Below are positions 1 through 7,596 of a stretch of 64,000 bases of DNA, one piece after another; the first letter of the stretch is position 1, and every line of letters begins with the position of its first letter. The DNA lies in NCBI RefSeq assembly GCF_024692365.1, contig NZ_JAILMR010000015.1, positions 52,525 through 116,524 of the forward strand, written 5' to 3'. Under the pieces are notes generated by a model. It did no database searches and had not been told where the DNA came from. It was given only the letters and a program-made list of their open reading frames with translations. The position numbers and the translations under genes are program-made. Origin of the DNA: Ruminococcus sp. (GTDB taxonomy: Bacteria; Bacillota; Clostridia; Oscillospirales; Ruminococcaceae).

Positions 1-124
1 CGCAGGTGAGGATAATTACGCCCAGTCTTATCAGGTTTACATCAATATTGAAGTATGCTGCAAGACCTGTGCATACGCCTGCCAGCATGGAACCGTTCCT
101 TATTCTGTAAAGTTTTTTCTCCAT
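1..124 (-). CDS. PspC domain protein, N-terminal part (runs off the left edge)
   Basis: The first 41 residues of a PspC-family membrane protein; the rest lies outside the window. It opens MEKKLYRIRNGSMLAGVCTG, the family hallmark (basic start, GxxxGVCxGLAxY), followed by a stretch that begins the first membrane helix. A GGAG-type ribosome site (AAAGGAGCTTAAC) sits just before the ATG at 124. It is a close paralogue of the complete PspC gene right upstream, so the two are a tandem duplication. Known members are small inner-membrane proteins tied to envelope stress; the specific role here is not shown. Confidence 0.85.
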   Translation of the reverse strand, partial: MEKKLYRIRNGSMLAGVCTGLAAYFNIDVNLIRLGVIILTC

Positions 125-192
125 AGTTAAGCTCCTTTCGGTGTGGTATTTTACTGAAATTATACTATTGTTTTCTTGGTTTGTCAATACCG

Positions 193-483
193 TCAGAGGA
201 TATCTTTATCGGTATTGTTATTGTTGTTATCGGGGGTGATGTCCACAACGGGGGAATAATTCTGGTTCGGTGCCTGACCACGTGCCATTGAAGCATCTGG
301 TACCTCGGGGAGGAAGATGGCTGCTACTATATATGCGATTATGGGAAGTCCGCCGACACAGCAGCCTGCCACGCAGATTATCCTGATGATGTTGGGGTCG
401 AGGTTGAGATATGCGCCCAAGCCGTTGCATACACCTGCGATCATTGATCCGTTTCTTACTCTGTAAAGCTTATTTCCGTTCAT
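193..483 (-). CDS. PspC domain membrane protein
   Basis: A complete 96-residue PspC-family protein. Residues 1-35 carry the conserved GSMIAGVCNGLGAYLNLDPN block; residues 36-60 form one hydrophobic segment (ICVAGCCVGGLPIIAYIVAAIF) and the tail after residue 62 is polar and Asp/Asn-rich. Start at 483 is supported by AAAGGAGATAACATT before the ATG. It lies 68 bp upstream of a second, truncated-by-window PspC gene on the same strand. PspC domains act in envelope stress signalling in proteobacteria and are widespread as small orphan proteins in Firmicutes; no pspA or pspB is visible, so the partner is unknown. Confidence 0.88.
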   Translation of the reverse strand: MNGNKLYRVRNGSMIAGVCNGLGAYLNLDPNIIRIICVAGCCVGGLPIIAYIVAAIFLPEVPDASMARGQAPNQNYSPVVDITPDNNNNNTDKDIL

Positions 484-620
484 AATGTTATCTCCTTTCG
501 ATCGTTCCGTTTGTGATATATTTTTCTTTTCGTTTTGTTTGTGGGGGATCTTTCCCTGTCTCTTTTCTGAATATATTATACACTGTAAATTCTTAAATAG
601 TCATTAAATGCTGCGGATAA

Positions 621-890
621 CTACCTGTGATTAAGTTCGATCATGAATGTTTTGTTATCATTTTTCTGTGTGCTGTAATGTGCTTTCAGGTCGGGCATCC
701 AGCCTGAAAGATGCAGGAATGTGTGATCGGTTTCTGTGTCGGTCTCGGTGATGTTGCTTTGGGGAGTTTCGTGAATGGTACTGTTATCTCTGAAAATTAT
801 CTGATAAGATATCATCACGGTGAGGTAAGCTGTCAACATTATCAGCAAAGAAGGCAGTGCTTTTTCACCTATCTTCTGTGTTATTTTCAT
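621..890 (-). CDS. Small membrane-anchored protein of unknown function
   Basis: An 89-residue protein with one predicted membrane segment near residues 12-32 (ALPSLLIMLTAYLTVMISYQII) and a polar, Thr/Glu-rich outer part. I do not recognise the family. Start supported by CCAAGGAGAAACAAA before the ATG at 890. It follows the alpha/beta hydrolase gene by 24 bp on the same strand and is probably cotranscribed with it. The N-in, single-helix layout suggests a small surface-anchored or signal-anchor protein. Confidence 0.6.
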   Translation of the reverse strand: MKITQKIGEKALPSLLIMLTAYLTVMISYQIIFRDNSTIHETPQSNITETDTETDHTFLHLSGWMPDLKAHYSTQKNDNKTFMIELNHR

Positions 891-914
891 TTTGTTTCTC
901 CTTGGGTCTGTTCT

Positions 915-1862
915 CTATTTTTCTATTTCTGTGAGGAATGTCTTTATCTCTTTTGCTATTTTTTCTGATTCATAGTGGTGGACGTAGTGTCCGCAGTCAA
1001 GCTGTATCGTTCTGCCGTGGGAGGAGGCATCGACCATTTTTTGGTGCGAGTCCATCCACGGTTTTTTGTCTGTATTATCCGCCGACAGAAACTGCAAAGT
1101 TGGTGTTTTGGGTAAGGGGAGTGCGTCTATTTTTTCGCAGTTTTGTACCATGCTGTCTATCTCTTTTCTTATGGTATCGTTACCGTCGTTGGTTGTATAG
1201 ATTGCGATATACTGTTTCTTTTCCTCGGCGTTATGGCATTCGGGAAGATCGGATATCGCCATAAGCGGTCTGTTTATACCCGAAAGTGCAACTGCTTTGC
1301 CGATGACTTTCTGTAACTTGATAGTGGTTTCGCTTTCAAGTTCGGTGATAACTGAGGTACTCATATCAAGTCCGATTATCGCTTCAACTTCATCGGGATA
1401 TTTCTGCGCCCAGTAGGTGGCTTCAAGACCTGAAAGGGAGTGGGGGCAAAGTACGTAGGGGGCTTCGATTCCTGCATTTTTCAGTGCTTCTCTGTCCTGA
1501 CGGATAAGGGTATCGATATCCCTTTCGCCGCCTACCTTATCGCTGAGACCGTAGCCGAATTTTTCAAGGACTACTATTTTATAATCATCGCTGAGTTTTT
1601 CGTACAGGGGTCTGAAATCATACATAGGTGAGGGAGTACCCCAGCCCGACATGAGGACGATGGTGTGTTTGCCCTCGCCTTCGGTATACAGACTCATGTT
1701 TTTGCCGTCAACTTCTACCATAGTGCAGCGGTCGTCTTTCAGCAGGTCTTTTTCATTCTGCTGCATTATCTTGTTGACAACGCCGCATATCACCAGAAGT
1801 GCGATGATGGCTATCAGTATCCATAAGAATATCTTTCCTATGGTTTTCAGAACTTTGCCCAT
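915..1862 (-). CDS. Membrane-anchored alpha/beta hydrolase
   Basis: A 315-residue protein with an N-terminal membrane anchor (about residues 11-29) followed by an alpha/beta-hydrolase fold. The oxyanion loop region reads SGWGTPSP near 72-79, the nucleophile elbow is PHSLSG with Ser142 (the first Gly of GxSxG is replaced by His, as in several clostridial members), and the catalytic His is in CGHYVHHYES close to the C terminus. Substrate cannot be told from sequence; esterase, lipase or peptidase are all possible. Start is supported by AAAGGAGAAAACAAAAC before the ATG. Same strand as the CPBP gene upstream (103 bp gap). Confidence 0.82.
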   Translation of the reverse strand: MGKVLKTIGKIFLWILIAIIALLVICGVVNKIMQQNEKDLLKDDRCTMVEVDGKNMSLYTEGEGKHTIVLMSGWGTPSPMYDFRPLYEKLSDDYKIVVLEKFGYGLSDKVGGERDIDTLIRQDREALKNAGIEAPYVLCPHSLSGLEATYWAQKYPDEVEAIIGLDMSTSVITELESETTIKLQKVIGKAVALSGINRPLMAISDLPECHNAEEKKQYIAIYTTNDGNDTIRKEIDSMVQNCEKIDALPLPKTPTLQFLSADNTDKKPWMDSHQKMVDASSHGRTIQLDCGHYVHHYESEKIAKEIKTFLTEIEK

Positions 1863-1965
1863 GTTTTGTTTTCTCCTTTTTTCTGTTTGTCAAGCGCGGG
1901 GGTCTGTAAGCGGGGGATCGATTTTGAAATTGTGTTATGAGACCGTTCAAAATTGATCGAGAAGT

Positions 1966-2700
1966 TTATGCGGGGTACAGTGCCCAGACGGTTATCATTG
2001 CATCGTAGATGCCGTGGCATATCATCAGTGAGAGGAGGGTGCAGCCTTTTATCTTGTTTTTGTAGGTGCAGAATATGAATCCTATCACTGCGGTGATGAA
2101 GACCTGTGCGATGTTGCCTGTGAAAATGTGGAACAGACCGAACATCAGTGAGGAACCTATGGCGGCGTATATCTCTTTGCCGAAAAGGTTCTTCAGTTTG
2201 CTGAAAGCGAATCCGCGGAACACCAGTTCCTCTGCGGCGCCCACTGACAGTATGCAGTAGGCGAATTCGTAGATGATCTGCCAAGGTTCGGTATAGCACT
2301 TGCCGCTGCTGACGTATTTTCCGAATCCTGCGAATACTGGTATACCTGTCAGCACCAGTGATGTGCCAAGCCCCAGACCTATGCCGATAAGTATCTGCTT
2401 TGCCAGACTTTTCTTTTCAAATCCCAGGTCGGCGGCACTCATTTTATCCTGACGGATAAATATTATCGGTATCACTGCGGCCGCCCAGTAAAGGACGAAA
2501 AGCAGTGTTGCCCGAAGTTCAATGGGCATACCGTTTATAAAATTAGCGGTGAAGTATCTCACCATCCACACGCCCACAAGACTTCCCATAAAGCCCAGCG
2601 TAAGGCTTATCAGGTCATTTTCGCGCTGTTTTGCCAAACGTGCCGAGCTTGTTGTGCGCCCTCTTTTCCAGACGCGCTCTCTTTTTAATTCATTGCTCAT
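1966..2700 (-). CDS. CPBP family intramembrane metalloprotease
   Basis: A 244-residue multi-pass membrane protein of the CPBP (type II CAAX protease / bacteriocin-processing Rce1-like) family. Motif 1 EELVFRGF lies at 157-164, motif 2 His191 is in GLFHIF, motif 3 His229 with Asp233 is in ICHGIYD; these are the expected zinc/catalytic residues. Five to seven hydrophobic segments are visible. GGAGATAATGAT precedes the ATG. It lies 53 bp after the DUF4097 gene on the same strand and may be the tail of the padR operon. In Firmicutes such proteins process lipidated or small peptides and give bacteriocin self-immunity; the substrate here is unknown. Confidence 0.85.
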   Translation of the reverse strand: MSNELKRERVWKRGRTTSSARLAKQRENDLISLTLGFMGSLVGVWMVRYFTANFINGMPIELRATLLFVLYWAAAVIPIIFIRQDKMSAADLGFEKKSLAKQILIGIGLGLGTSLVLTGIPVFAGFGKYVSSGKCYTEPWQIIYEFAYCILSVGAAEELVFRGFAFSKLKNLFGKEIYAAIGSSLMFGLFHIFTGNIAQVFITAVIGFIFCTYKNKIKGCTLLSLMICHGIYDAMITVWALYPA

Positions 2701-2753
2701 ATCATTATCTCCGTTTATTCTAGCTGACGTTTGGTTTATGTTTTCTGATTTCT

Positions 2754-3548
2754 TTATTTATTATTGAAGGTGACCTTGATATCGCCCACACCTGAATCTG
2801 TATCTACAGAGTATTTCTTATAGAATTCATCCTGATCGTTGGTGAGGTTTATATTGCAGTCGCCTGCGCCGCAGTCAACATCGATATCGCCGTTGACTTC
2901 ACCGGTATAAGTGAATTCACCTGCGCCGATATCTACATCAAGACCGCCTGTAACTGCTTTGGTGATGGTGATCTCGCCTGCACCTATATCTGTTCTGACT
3001 AAGCCTTTAGCGGTCAGACCGTTGACAGTTATCTCACCTGCGCCTGAATCAATGGAAGCTTCACGGCACTTGATATCTGTTATGGTTATCTCACCTGCAC
3101 CGACTTCAAGATACAGTTCTTCGTATTCGATCTCGGGGAGATAGAGAATTGCGTCAACAGTGGAACTGCCTATATCGAAGACGTTGAAGTTGAAGTGGAA
3201 GTTCCAGTTTTGTGTAAGATCAACCAGAAGAATTCCGTCATTTTCTTTAATGACATAGTCCTCGGGAACATTGCCTTCAATGTGGATTCGGTCATCGGAA
3301 CTGGGGCGGATATCGAGTTTGCCTGCGCCCGCATCTATCTTGACAGAACTTGCTTTGCCAAGTTCAAAATTATCGGAAACGGAAATCACTTTGCCTATGT
3401 TATGTTCTGAAGCTTCAGCTTGATCATAGAAGTTACCGCCGACCACCAGCATCGCTGTGCCGACTATTATCAGCCCTACCGAGAAGAAGGGAAAAACTCT
3501 CTTTCTGTGTGTGGTATATGTCTTTTCTTCAAGATCTATATTATTCAT
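2754..3548 (-). CDS. DUF4097-family beta-strand-repeat membrane protein
   Basis: A 264-residue protein: short cytoplasmic N terminus, one membrane segment near residues 18-38 (FFSVGLIIVGTAMLVVGG), then an outer domain of repeated beta-strand units with a recurring GAGE motif (VGAGEITI, SGAGEITV, IGAGEITI, IGAGEFTY, CGAGDCNI) about every 19 residues. This is the DUF4097 'putative adhesin' fold, a beta-helix or solenoid. The start at 3548, not an upstream in-frame ATG, is chosen because AAGGAGGACAGCGTT precedes it. It overlaps the HAAS gene by 8 bp. PadR-HAAS-DUF4097 is a recurrent Firmicutes envelope module; its exact role is not established. Confidence 0.85.
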   Translation of the reverse strand: MNNIDLEEKTYTTHRKRVFPFFSVGLIIVGTAMLVVGGNFYDQAEASEHNIGKVISVSDNFELGKASSVKIDAGAGKLDIRPSSDDRIHIEGNVPEDYVIKENDGILLVDLTQNWNFHFNFNVFDIGSSTVDAILYLPEIEYEELYLEVGAGEITITDIKCREASIDSGAGEITVNGLTAKGLVRTDIGAGEITITKAVTGGLDVDIGAGEFTYTGEVNGDIDVDCGAGDCNINLTNDQDEFYKKYSVDTDSGVGDIKVTFNNK

Positions 3549-4416
3549 AACGCTGTCCTCCTTTTCCGAATATCTTTCCGAAAATGCTGCGCATACTGTG
3601 TACGCAAGCGCCTGCAAGTCTTCTGATACCTGCAAAGCCGGGTCTTGCAACAAGACCGAAAATGCCGAGCATTATCATGCCGATGCCTATCATCATGATG
3701 CCTTCGGGAGTGTATCCAAACAGGTTTACGATACCTGATATCACCATTGAAAATCCGCCTGCCACCAGAGCGATAACGATGGCGAAAAGTGCTGCAAGTA
3801 TGCTGAAGAGTACACCGCCGACAGCTGCAACAACGCCAATCCACAGTGGGAAAGTCACGATAAGGAGGATTATCTTGAGAAGAGTATTATTGCGGGTGGT
3901 CCTCTGTGATGTTGTCATTGTGGGGTCGTTGAAGCTTCTGTTGAAAGCATCTTTTGCTTCGTTGATAGCTCCGCCCAGTACCTGATTTGCTTTTGTAGCT
4001 GCATCGAAGAATATGCCCGATGTCGGTGAAGAAGCGTACTGAGAATTGTTTGCATAAGATGATGTATTCTCGGTGCCTGTATAGCCGTAGCCGTAATTAT
4101 AGGAGCCGTTCTTCTCGGTATTCTCTTTGCCGACTTCTTCAAATGCAACGTCCTGAACGTCTTCAAAGGGAACTCTTCTTGCTTCTCCAACTTCAAAAGC
4201 AGCGTCGCCGTCGGGGTGGATACCGTTCTCTATAAGTATCTCCTTAGCAAGTGCTTCGGGGTCACCCAGAGTTTTTGCTGTCTGTTCGTCACTGCCGTAA
4301 CCTGCATCGAGGAAAATCTCCTCATAGTAGCTGAGCGCGTCCTCGATATCCTCGCGGGGCAGCCCGCCTTTTTCAAGGTTATATCTGAGGCTTGTCAGAA
4401 ATTCAAGTCTGTTCAT
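3541..4416 (-). CDS. HAAS (DUF1700) signalling membrane protein
   Basis: A 291-residue protein. Residues 1-65 form a HAAS domain (MNRLEFLTSLRYNLEK, then a helix with DALSYYEEIF and the LGDPEALAKEIL tail), a helical module almost always encoded beside PadR regulators. A long polar linker (70-165) leads to a C-terminal hydrophobic region of two to three helices (about 175-262) and a basic tail. Its start overlaps the padR stop by 14 bp and its stop overlaps the DUF4097 start by 8 bp, so the three are translationally coupled. By family knowledge HAAS proteins act with PadR in envelope or antimicrobial stress sensing; that is inference here. Confidence 0.85.
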   Translation of the reverse strand: MNRLEFLTSLRYNLEKGGLPREDIEDALSYYEEIFLDAGYGSDEQTAKTLGDPEALAKEILIENGIHPDGDAAFEVGEARRVPFEDVQDVAFEEVGKENTEKNGSYNYGYGYTGTENTSSYANNSQYASSPTSGIFFDAATKANQVLGGAINEAKDAFNRSFNDPTMTTSQRTTRNNTLLKIILLIVTFPLWIGVVAAVGGVLFSILAALFAIVIALVAGGFSMVISGIVNLFGYTPEGIMMIGIGMIMLGIFGLVARPGFAGIRRLAGACVHSMRSIFGKIFGKGGQRYE

Positions 4417-4735
4417 TATCGTCCGCCCCCTTGTTCATCAATATACTGTCTACCTTTTCTTTGTGTGCCTGCCATTCCTGACGATATTCTTCCAGAGCCT
4501 CGTTACCCTTAGGGGTGACTCTGTAATATCTTCGGTTCCTTCCCATGAATTCCTTATCATAAGTCTCCAGATAGTCGTTTTTCTGGAGCCTTCTGAGTAC
4601 GGGGTAGAGGGTTGATTCCGAGATATCAACGGCTTTTCTGAGAAATTGTGTTATCTCGTAACCGTAGGTATCGTCGTTCTGGACTACTGAAAGCACCATG
4701 GCATCAAGCAGTCCTGCATTGACCGAAAATCCCAT
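4403..4735 (-). CDS. PadR family transcriptional regulator
   Basis: A 110-residue winged-helix regulator: conserved opening GFSVNAGLLDAMVLSVVQ, the DTYGYEITQ motif and the ESTLYPVLRRLQ recognition-helix region, then the C-terminal dimer helix. Two in-frame starts each have a good ribosome site: 4735 (AAAGGAGCAGAAAT) and 4768 (AAGGAGAACGACT, adding 11 residues). I prefer 4735 because PadR proteins normally begin at this point. It is first in the padR-HAAS-DUF4097 operon; a 23-bp palindrome on its promoter implies autorepression. PadR proteins usually respond to small aromatic or antimicrobial ligands; the ligand is unknown. Confidence 0.88.
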   Translation of the reverse strand: MGFSVNAGLLDAMVLSVVQNDDTYGYEITQFLRKAVDISESTLYPVLRRLQKNDYLETYDKEFMGRNRRYYRVTPKGNEALEEYRQEWQAHKEKVDSILMNKGADDNEQT

Positions 4736-4906
4736 ATTTCTGCTCCTTTCTTTGATAACTCTGTGCATAGTCGTTCTCCTTGCCCGCGGGGCGTTTCTCT
4801 TGTTTTTTGTGTGTCATCTCGTCTCTTTTGCTCTGCATCGCATTTTATACTGTGTAATATATTTTCTCTCACAGTATTTTGAACTTTGTAATATCTTTGT
4901 TCTGAT

Positions 4907-4938
4907 GATATTATACGACGTATAATATCATTTGTCAA
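4907..4938 (-). promoter_or_regulatory. padR operon promoter with palindromic operator
   Basis: Read on the minus strand: -35 TTGACA (4933-4938), 17-bp spacer, -10 TATAAT (4910-4915), a perfect sigma-A consensus. The segment 4907-4929 is a perfect 23-bp palindrome (arms GATATTATACG / CGTATAATATC around one base) that covers the -10 box. Such placement would let a dimeric repressor block RNA polymerase; the first gene, PadR, is the obvious candidate. Promoter call is direct; PadR binding is inference. Confidence 0.75.
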
Positions 4939-5300
4939 TATAATATTGCGAAATTATAAGTAGTTTGTATGGTTGCACAATGAGATCATGATGTGATTTG
5001 GATTAATGAAGCATTTTACACAAGAGGAGTTCTTCAAGTGGTGATGCGGTGTGGATCCTGAGAGAGTGATGGTGGGGTTTTGGGGTGTGGTTGGTGGTTA
5101 ATAAGAGGCGTGAGGTTTGAAGTGTATGGGACTTCTTATTTATATATAAAGTGGAGTTGCTGTGCAAATTGGGTTTACTATATATAGATATGGTGGATAT
5201 CCGGTTGGGGGAGCAGGGATATTATTATGATTGCTTCCGGAGCAGGACGTTGGTTAGAAAAGTCTTGGGAGAATCGGGTGATCTTTTGGCAGATTGGGGC

Positions 5301-5802
5301 TAATTAAGCTATGTTTGAAATTGTGAAATGCTGTTCATAATTTGAATTGTTTATAATGTCAATAGAGAAGTTATATAAATCGTTTAATTAGCAACAATGC
5401 TTAAAATCTAGTGGAAAATACTGGAAAACGGCTAAACTTCCTTAATAATTCGGAAGAAAACTATATAAATTAAGCTCTTTCACGAAATATTTTAGATTTT
5501 AATTGTACAATTATTATACACAAAATTTGGTGAATGATGTGGGTGATCGGTTAATTAAGTTGGGTCTGAAATTGTGAAATGGCGTTCATAATTTGAATTG
5601 TAGATAATCACAAAGAGATGTTTATATAAATCGATAAATTAGCAACAATGCTTAAAATTTACTGGAATATATTGGAAGTTGGCAAAATTTCCTTAATAAA
5701 TCGGAAGAATCTCGTATAAATTAAGCTGAATGAAGTAATAATTTAGAAGATTACTGTACAATTATCGTACACAATTTAATTTTGGTTCGGGACAGTACAA
5801 AT
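5301..5802. repeat. Two tandem 251-bp repeats (type A) carrying the 83-bp module
   Basis: Two adjacent diverged copies (about 5301-5551 and 5552-5802). Anchors recur at exactly +251: TAATTAAG (5301/5552), GAAATTGTGAAATG (5317/5568), the core TTAGCAACAATGCTTAAAAT (5388/5639), TTAATAA (5442/5693), TATAAATTAAGC (5464/5715) and TGTACAATTAT (5504/5755). The first copy has the 12-bp palindrome AATTGTACAATT. Several substitutions separate the copies but essentially no net indel over these anchors, which argues for selection on spacing or a fairly recent duplication. Confidence 0.85.
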
Positions 5803-5836
5803 CGCAGCTGAGAACTTAGTTATAATATTTAACATT

Positions 5837-6285
5837 AATTGTACAATATAACAAGAAAAACGTTTTCTAAATGCATATATTAGCAACAATGCTTAAAATC
5901 TCCTGGAAATATATGGTATAAAGCTATATTTTCTTAATAATTGCAAAAAAATAAGTACAAATTCTGAGGACGCTGACACAAGCTGTCGATATGGCGGACA
6001 TTATTTGTAAATAATTAGATAAGCGCGATTTTAGGCGGGAATGGAGAACGAAAACTTTCGGTTGAGATTTTCGCAAGTAAATTGTTCAAAAATTGCGGTT
6101 TAGAAGCGACTTTAACGTTCATCTGACTGTTCAGTTTTCTGTTAAAGTATTTAACCCATCGTTGTACAATACCACAAGAAAATCGATTTCTAAATCGGTG
6201 GTTTAGCAACCATGCTTAAAATTTGGTGGATAATTTTTCCAGCTAGTCAAAAATCATTAATAACTGGGTGAAAAATTGTATAAAT
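5837..6285. repeat. Two further copies (type B, 323-bp spacing) of the same 83-bp module
   Basis: Copies three and four: core at 5880-5899 and 6203-6222 (one mismatch, TTAGCAACCATGCTTAAAAT). Upstream both have TTGTACAATA, then ACAAGAAAA and TTTCTAAAT at matching offsets (TTGTACAAT at 5839 and 6162, exactly 323 apart), a context not shared with the type A copies. Downstream the same anchors occur at the same offsets as in type A: TGGA at +24, TTAATAA at +54, TAYAAAT at +76. Confidence 0.82.
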
Positions 6286-6408
6286 AAAAGCTGCTCGGCA
6301 ATAATAAGCAGAGCAGCTGTAAATCGGTCAAATATAGTTATTTTTAGACGAAAATTGCGAAGTGAGAACTTCATGGATTTTCGTTAATGGTTTTCGGGAG
6401 GTCGTATC

Positions 6409-6867
6409 ATGCAGGATTTTACAGAGAAGACAGGCATCACAAAGGAGCGCTACAAGCAGATGTGTGCCGCCGCGGAGCGTGGCAGTAAGTGGTACAAAAA
6501 TGTGCCAAAAGCCTTTGTTATCGGTGGGTTGATATGCGTTGCGGGGCAGGCGCTGTCAGCAGGATACCGCGCTTTTGGTCTGGACGAAAAGGCAAGTGTA
6601 ACGGCGGTTTCGATCACGCTGATATTTATTTCGGCACTGCTGACGGGGCTGGGGCTTTACGAAAAGATCGCTAAACACGCGGGGGCGGGCACTCTTGTAC
6701 CGATAACGGGCTTCGCGAATTCTGTATGCGCACCTGCTGTGGAATTCCGCACAGAGGGCTATATCACGGGTGTCGGCGCGAAAATTTTCATTATAAGCGG
6801 TCCTGTGATACTTTACGGAACGCTGGCGAGCATTGTCTATGGGCTGATATACTATCTTTTTAGATGA
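6409..6867 (+). CDS. spoVAC: Stage V sporulation protein AC-like membrane protein
   Basis: A 152-residue protein of the SpoVAC/SpoVAEB family. The signature block GAGTLVPITGFANSVCAPAV with the following EFRTEGYITGVGAKIF is intact near residues 90-128, flanked by hydrophobic helices (about 33-53, 63-85, 124-150). Length fits SpoVAC (about 150) better than SpoVAEb. In spore formers SpoVA proteins move dipicolinic acid across the inner membrane. GGGAGGTCGTATC precedes the ATG. Oddly it stands alone: no spoVAD or other spoVA gene follows, and the next gene is convergent. Either a remnant, or one used for another channel-like job. Confidence 0.82.
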   Translation: MQDFTEKTGITKERYKQMCAAAERGSKWYKNVPKAFVIGGLICVAGQALSAGYRAFGLDEKASVTAVSITLIFISALLTGLGLYEKIAKHAGAGTLVPITGFANSVCAPAVEFRTEGYITGVGAKIFIISGPVILYGTLASIVYGLIYYLFR

Positions 6868-6874
6868 TTGTCGT

Positions 6875-7564
6875 TCACTCAAAAGAGCGGAAACAACCTT
6901 GTGAGCGCATGGAGATAACTGCGTCTTTTCCTGATATGACGTGGTCGAGGAGGTAGACTTCATCTTCAAGGAGATTTCTTATCTTTCGGGTCAGGAGGAC
7001 ATCTTCCTCGGTGGGGTCGGAAGTGCCGTCGGGGCGGTTATGGGCGAGGAGGAGCATTTCTGCGTTGTTAGAGCGCAGGAAGTTTTTCAGTTTTTACACA
7101 TCGAAAGCGATCTGGTCGGTGATGCCGACGGAGAGGACGGTGCAGGCGGTGATTTTTCCCGATCTGCTGATGCTGAAAGCGCAGAGTCTGCCGACGGTGT
7201 CGCCTTTGAAGAAGTTTTTCAGGTATCGGCTGAGGGATTCAAAATCGTCTGCCTGAACGGATACAAGGCTCTCTTTTTCGGCGCGGCTGAAGACTTGTCC
7301 CAGAAAGACAAGGTGTTCGGCGCATTTTATGCCCACGCCTTTCACGCGGCAGAGAGAATTGATATCGGCGGAAAGCACGGTGTGCAGGTTGCCGAAAGTA
7401 TTCAGCAGATTTTGTGCGGTATCACAGGTGTCGGCGCGGGGAATGACGTTGAAAAGCAGCATTTCGAGAACTTCCTGCTCGGTGAAAGAACTGAGGTCGG
7501 TGTCATTCCTGAATTTCTGCCGCATACGTTCGCGGTGGCCGTTATGCCCTGAGTTTTCAACCAT
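6875..7564 (-). pseudogene. radC: RadC-like JAB-domain protein interrupted by an in-frame TAA
   Basis: One reading frame from 7564 to 6875 encodes a RadC-type protein, but codon 7094-7096 is TAA. The N-terminal part (156 residues from MVENSGHNGHRERMRQKF) has the UPF0758 helix-hairpin-helix part (SLCRVKGVGIKCAEHLV) and the start of the JPN/JAB domain. After the stop the same frame continues KLKNFLRSNNAEMLLLAHNR and PDGTSDPTEEDVLLTRKI, the expected JAB metal-site region, though HxHPSG reads HNRPDG. No frameshift is needed, so this is a nonsense mutation, readthrough or sequencing error. The start 7564 (AAAGGATGGATACT before ATG) is preferred to the ATG at 7573. Confidence 0.82.
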
Positions 7565-7596
7565 AGTATCCATCCTTTGTTGATTATTTGGGGTCG

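Larger units (their letters stand above)
4939..6408. other. Long AT-rich region without a credible gene
   Basis: No open frame here has a ribosome site, codon pattern or family motif; the longest (6015-6209, minus) is not convincing. The left part (about 5030-5290) is G/T-rich on the plus strand and includes a possible two-tier G-quadruplex at 5071-5097 (GGGGTTTTGGGGTG then GGTTGG). The right part (5301-6320) holds the four repeat modules listed separately and ends in an 8-bp stem-loop (AGCTGCTC 6289-6296 with GAGCAGCT 6311-6318). Confidence 0.7.

Noticed and set aside
5398..5466. Short peptide starting MLKI in each 83-bp module
   Set aside because: Frames stop at different points (at codon 5 in copy one), no ribosome site precedes them, and substitutions do not favour third positions.
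6015..6209. 64-residue minus-strand frame in the repeat region
   Set aside because: No ribosome site or motif, and it runs across part of repeat copy four, whose other copies do not keep the frame.
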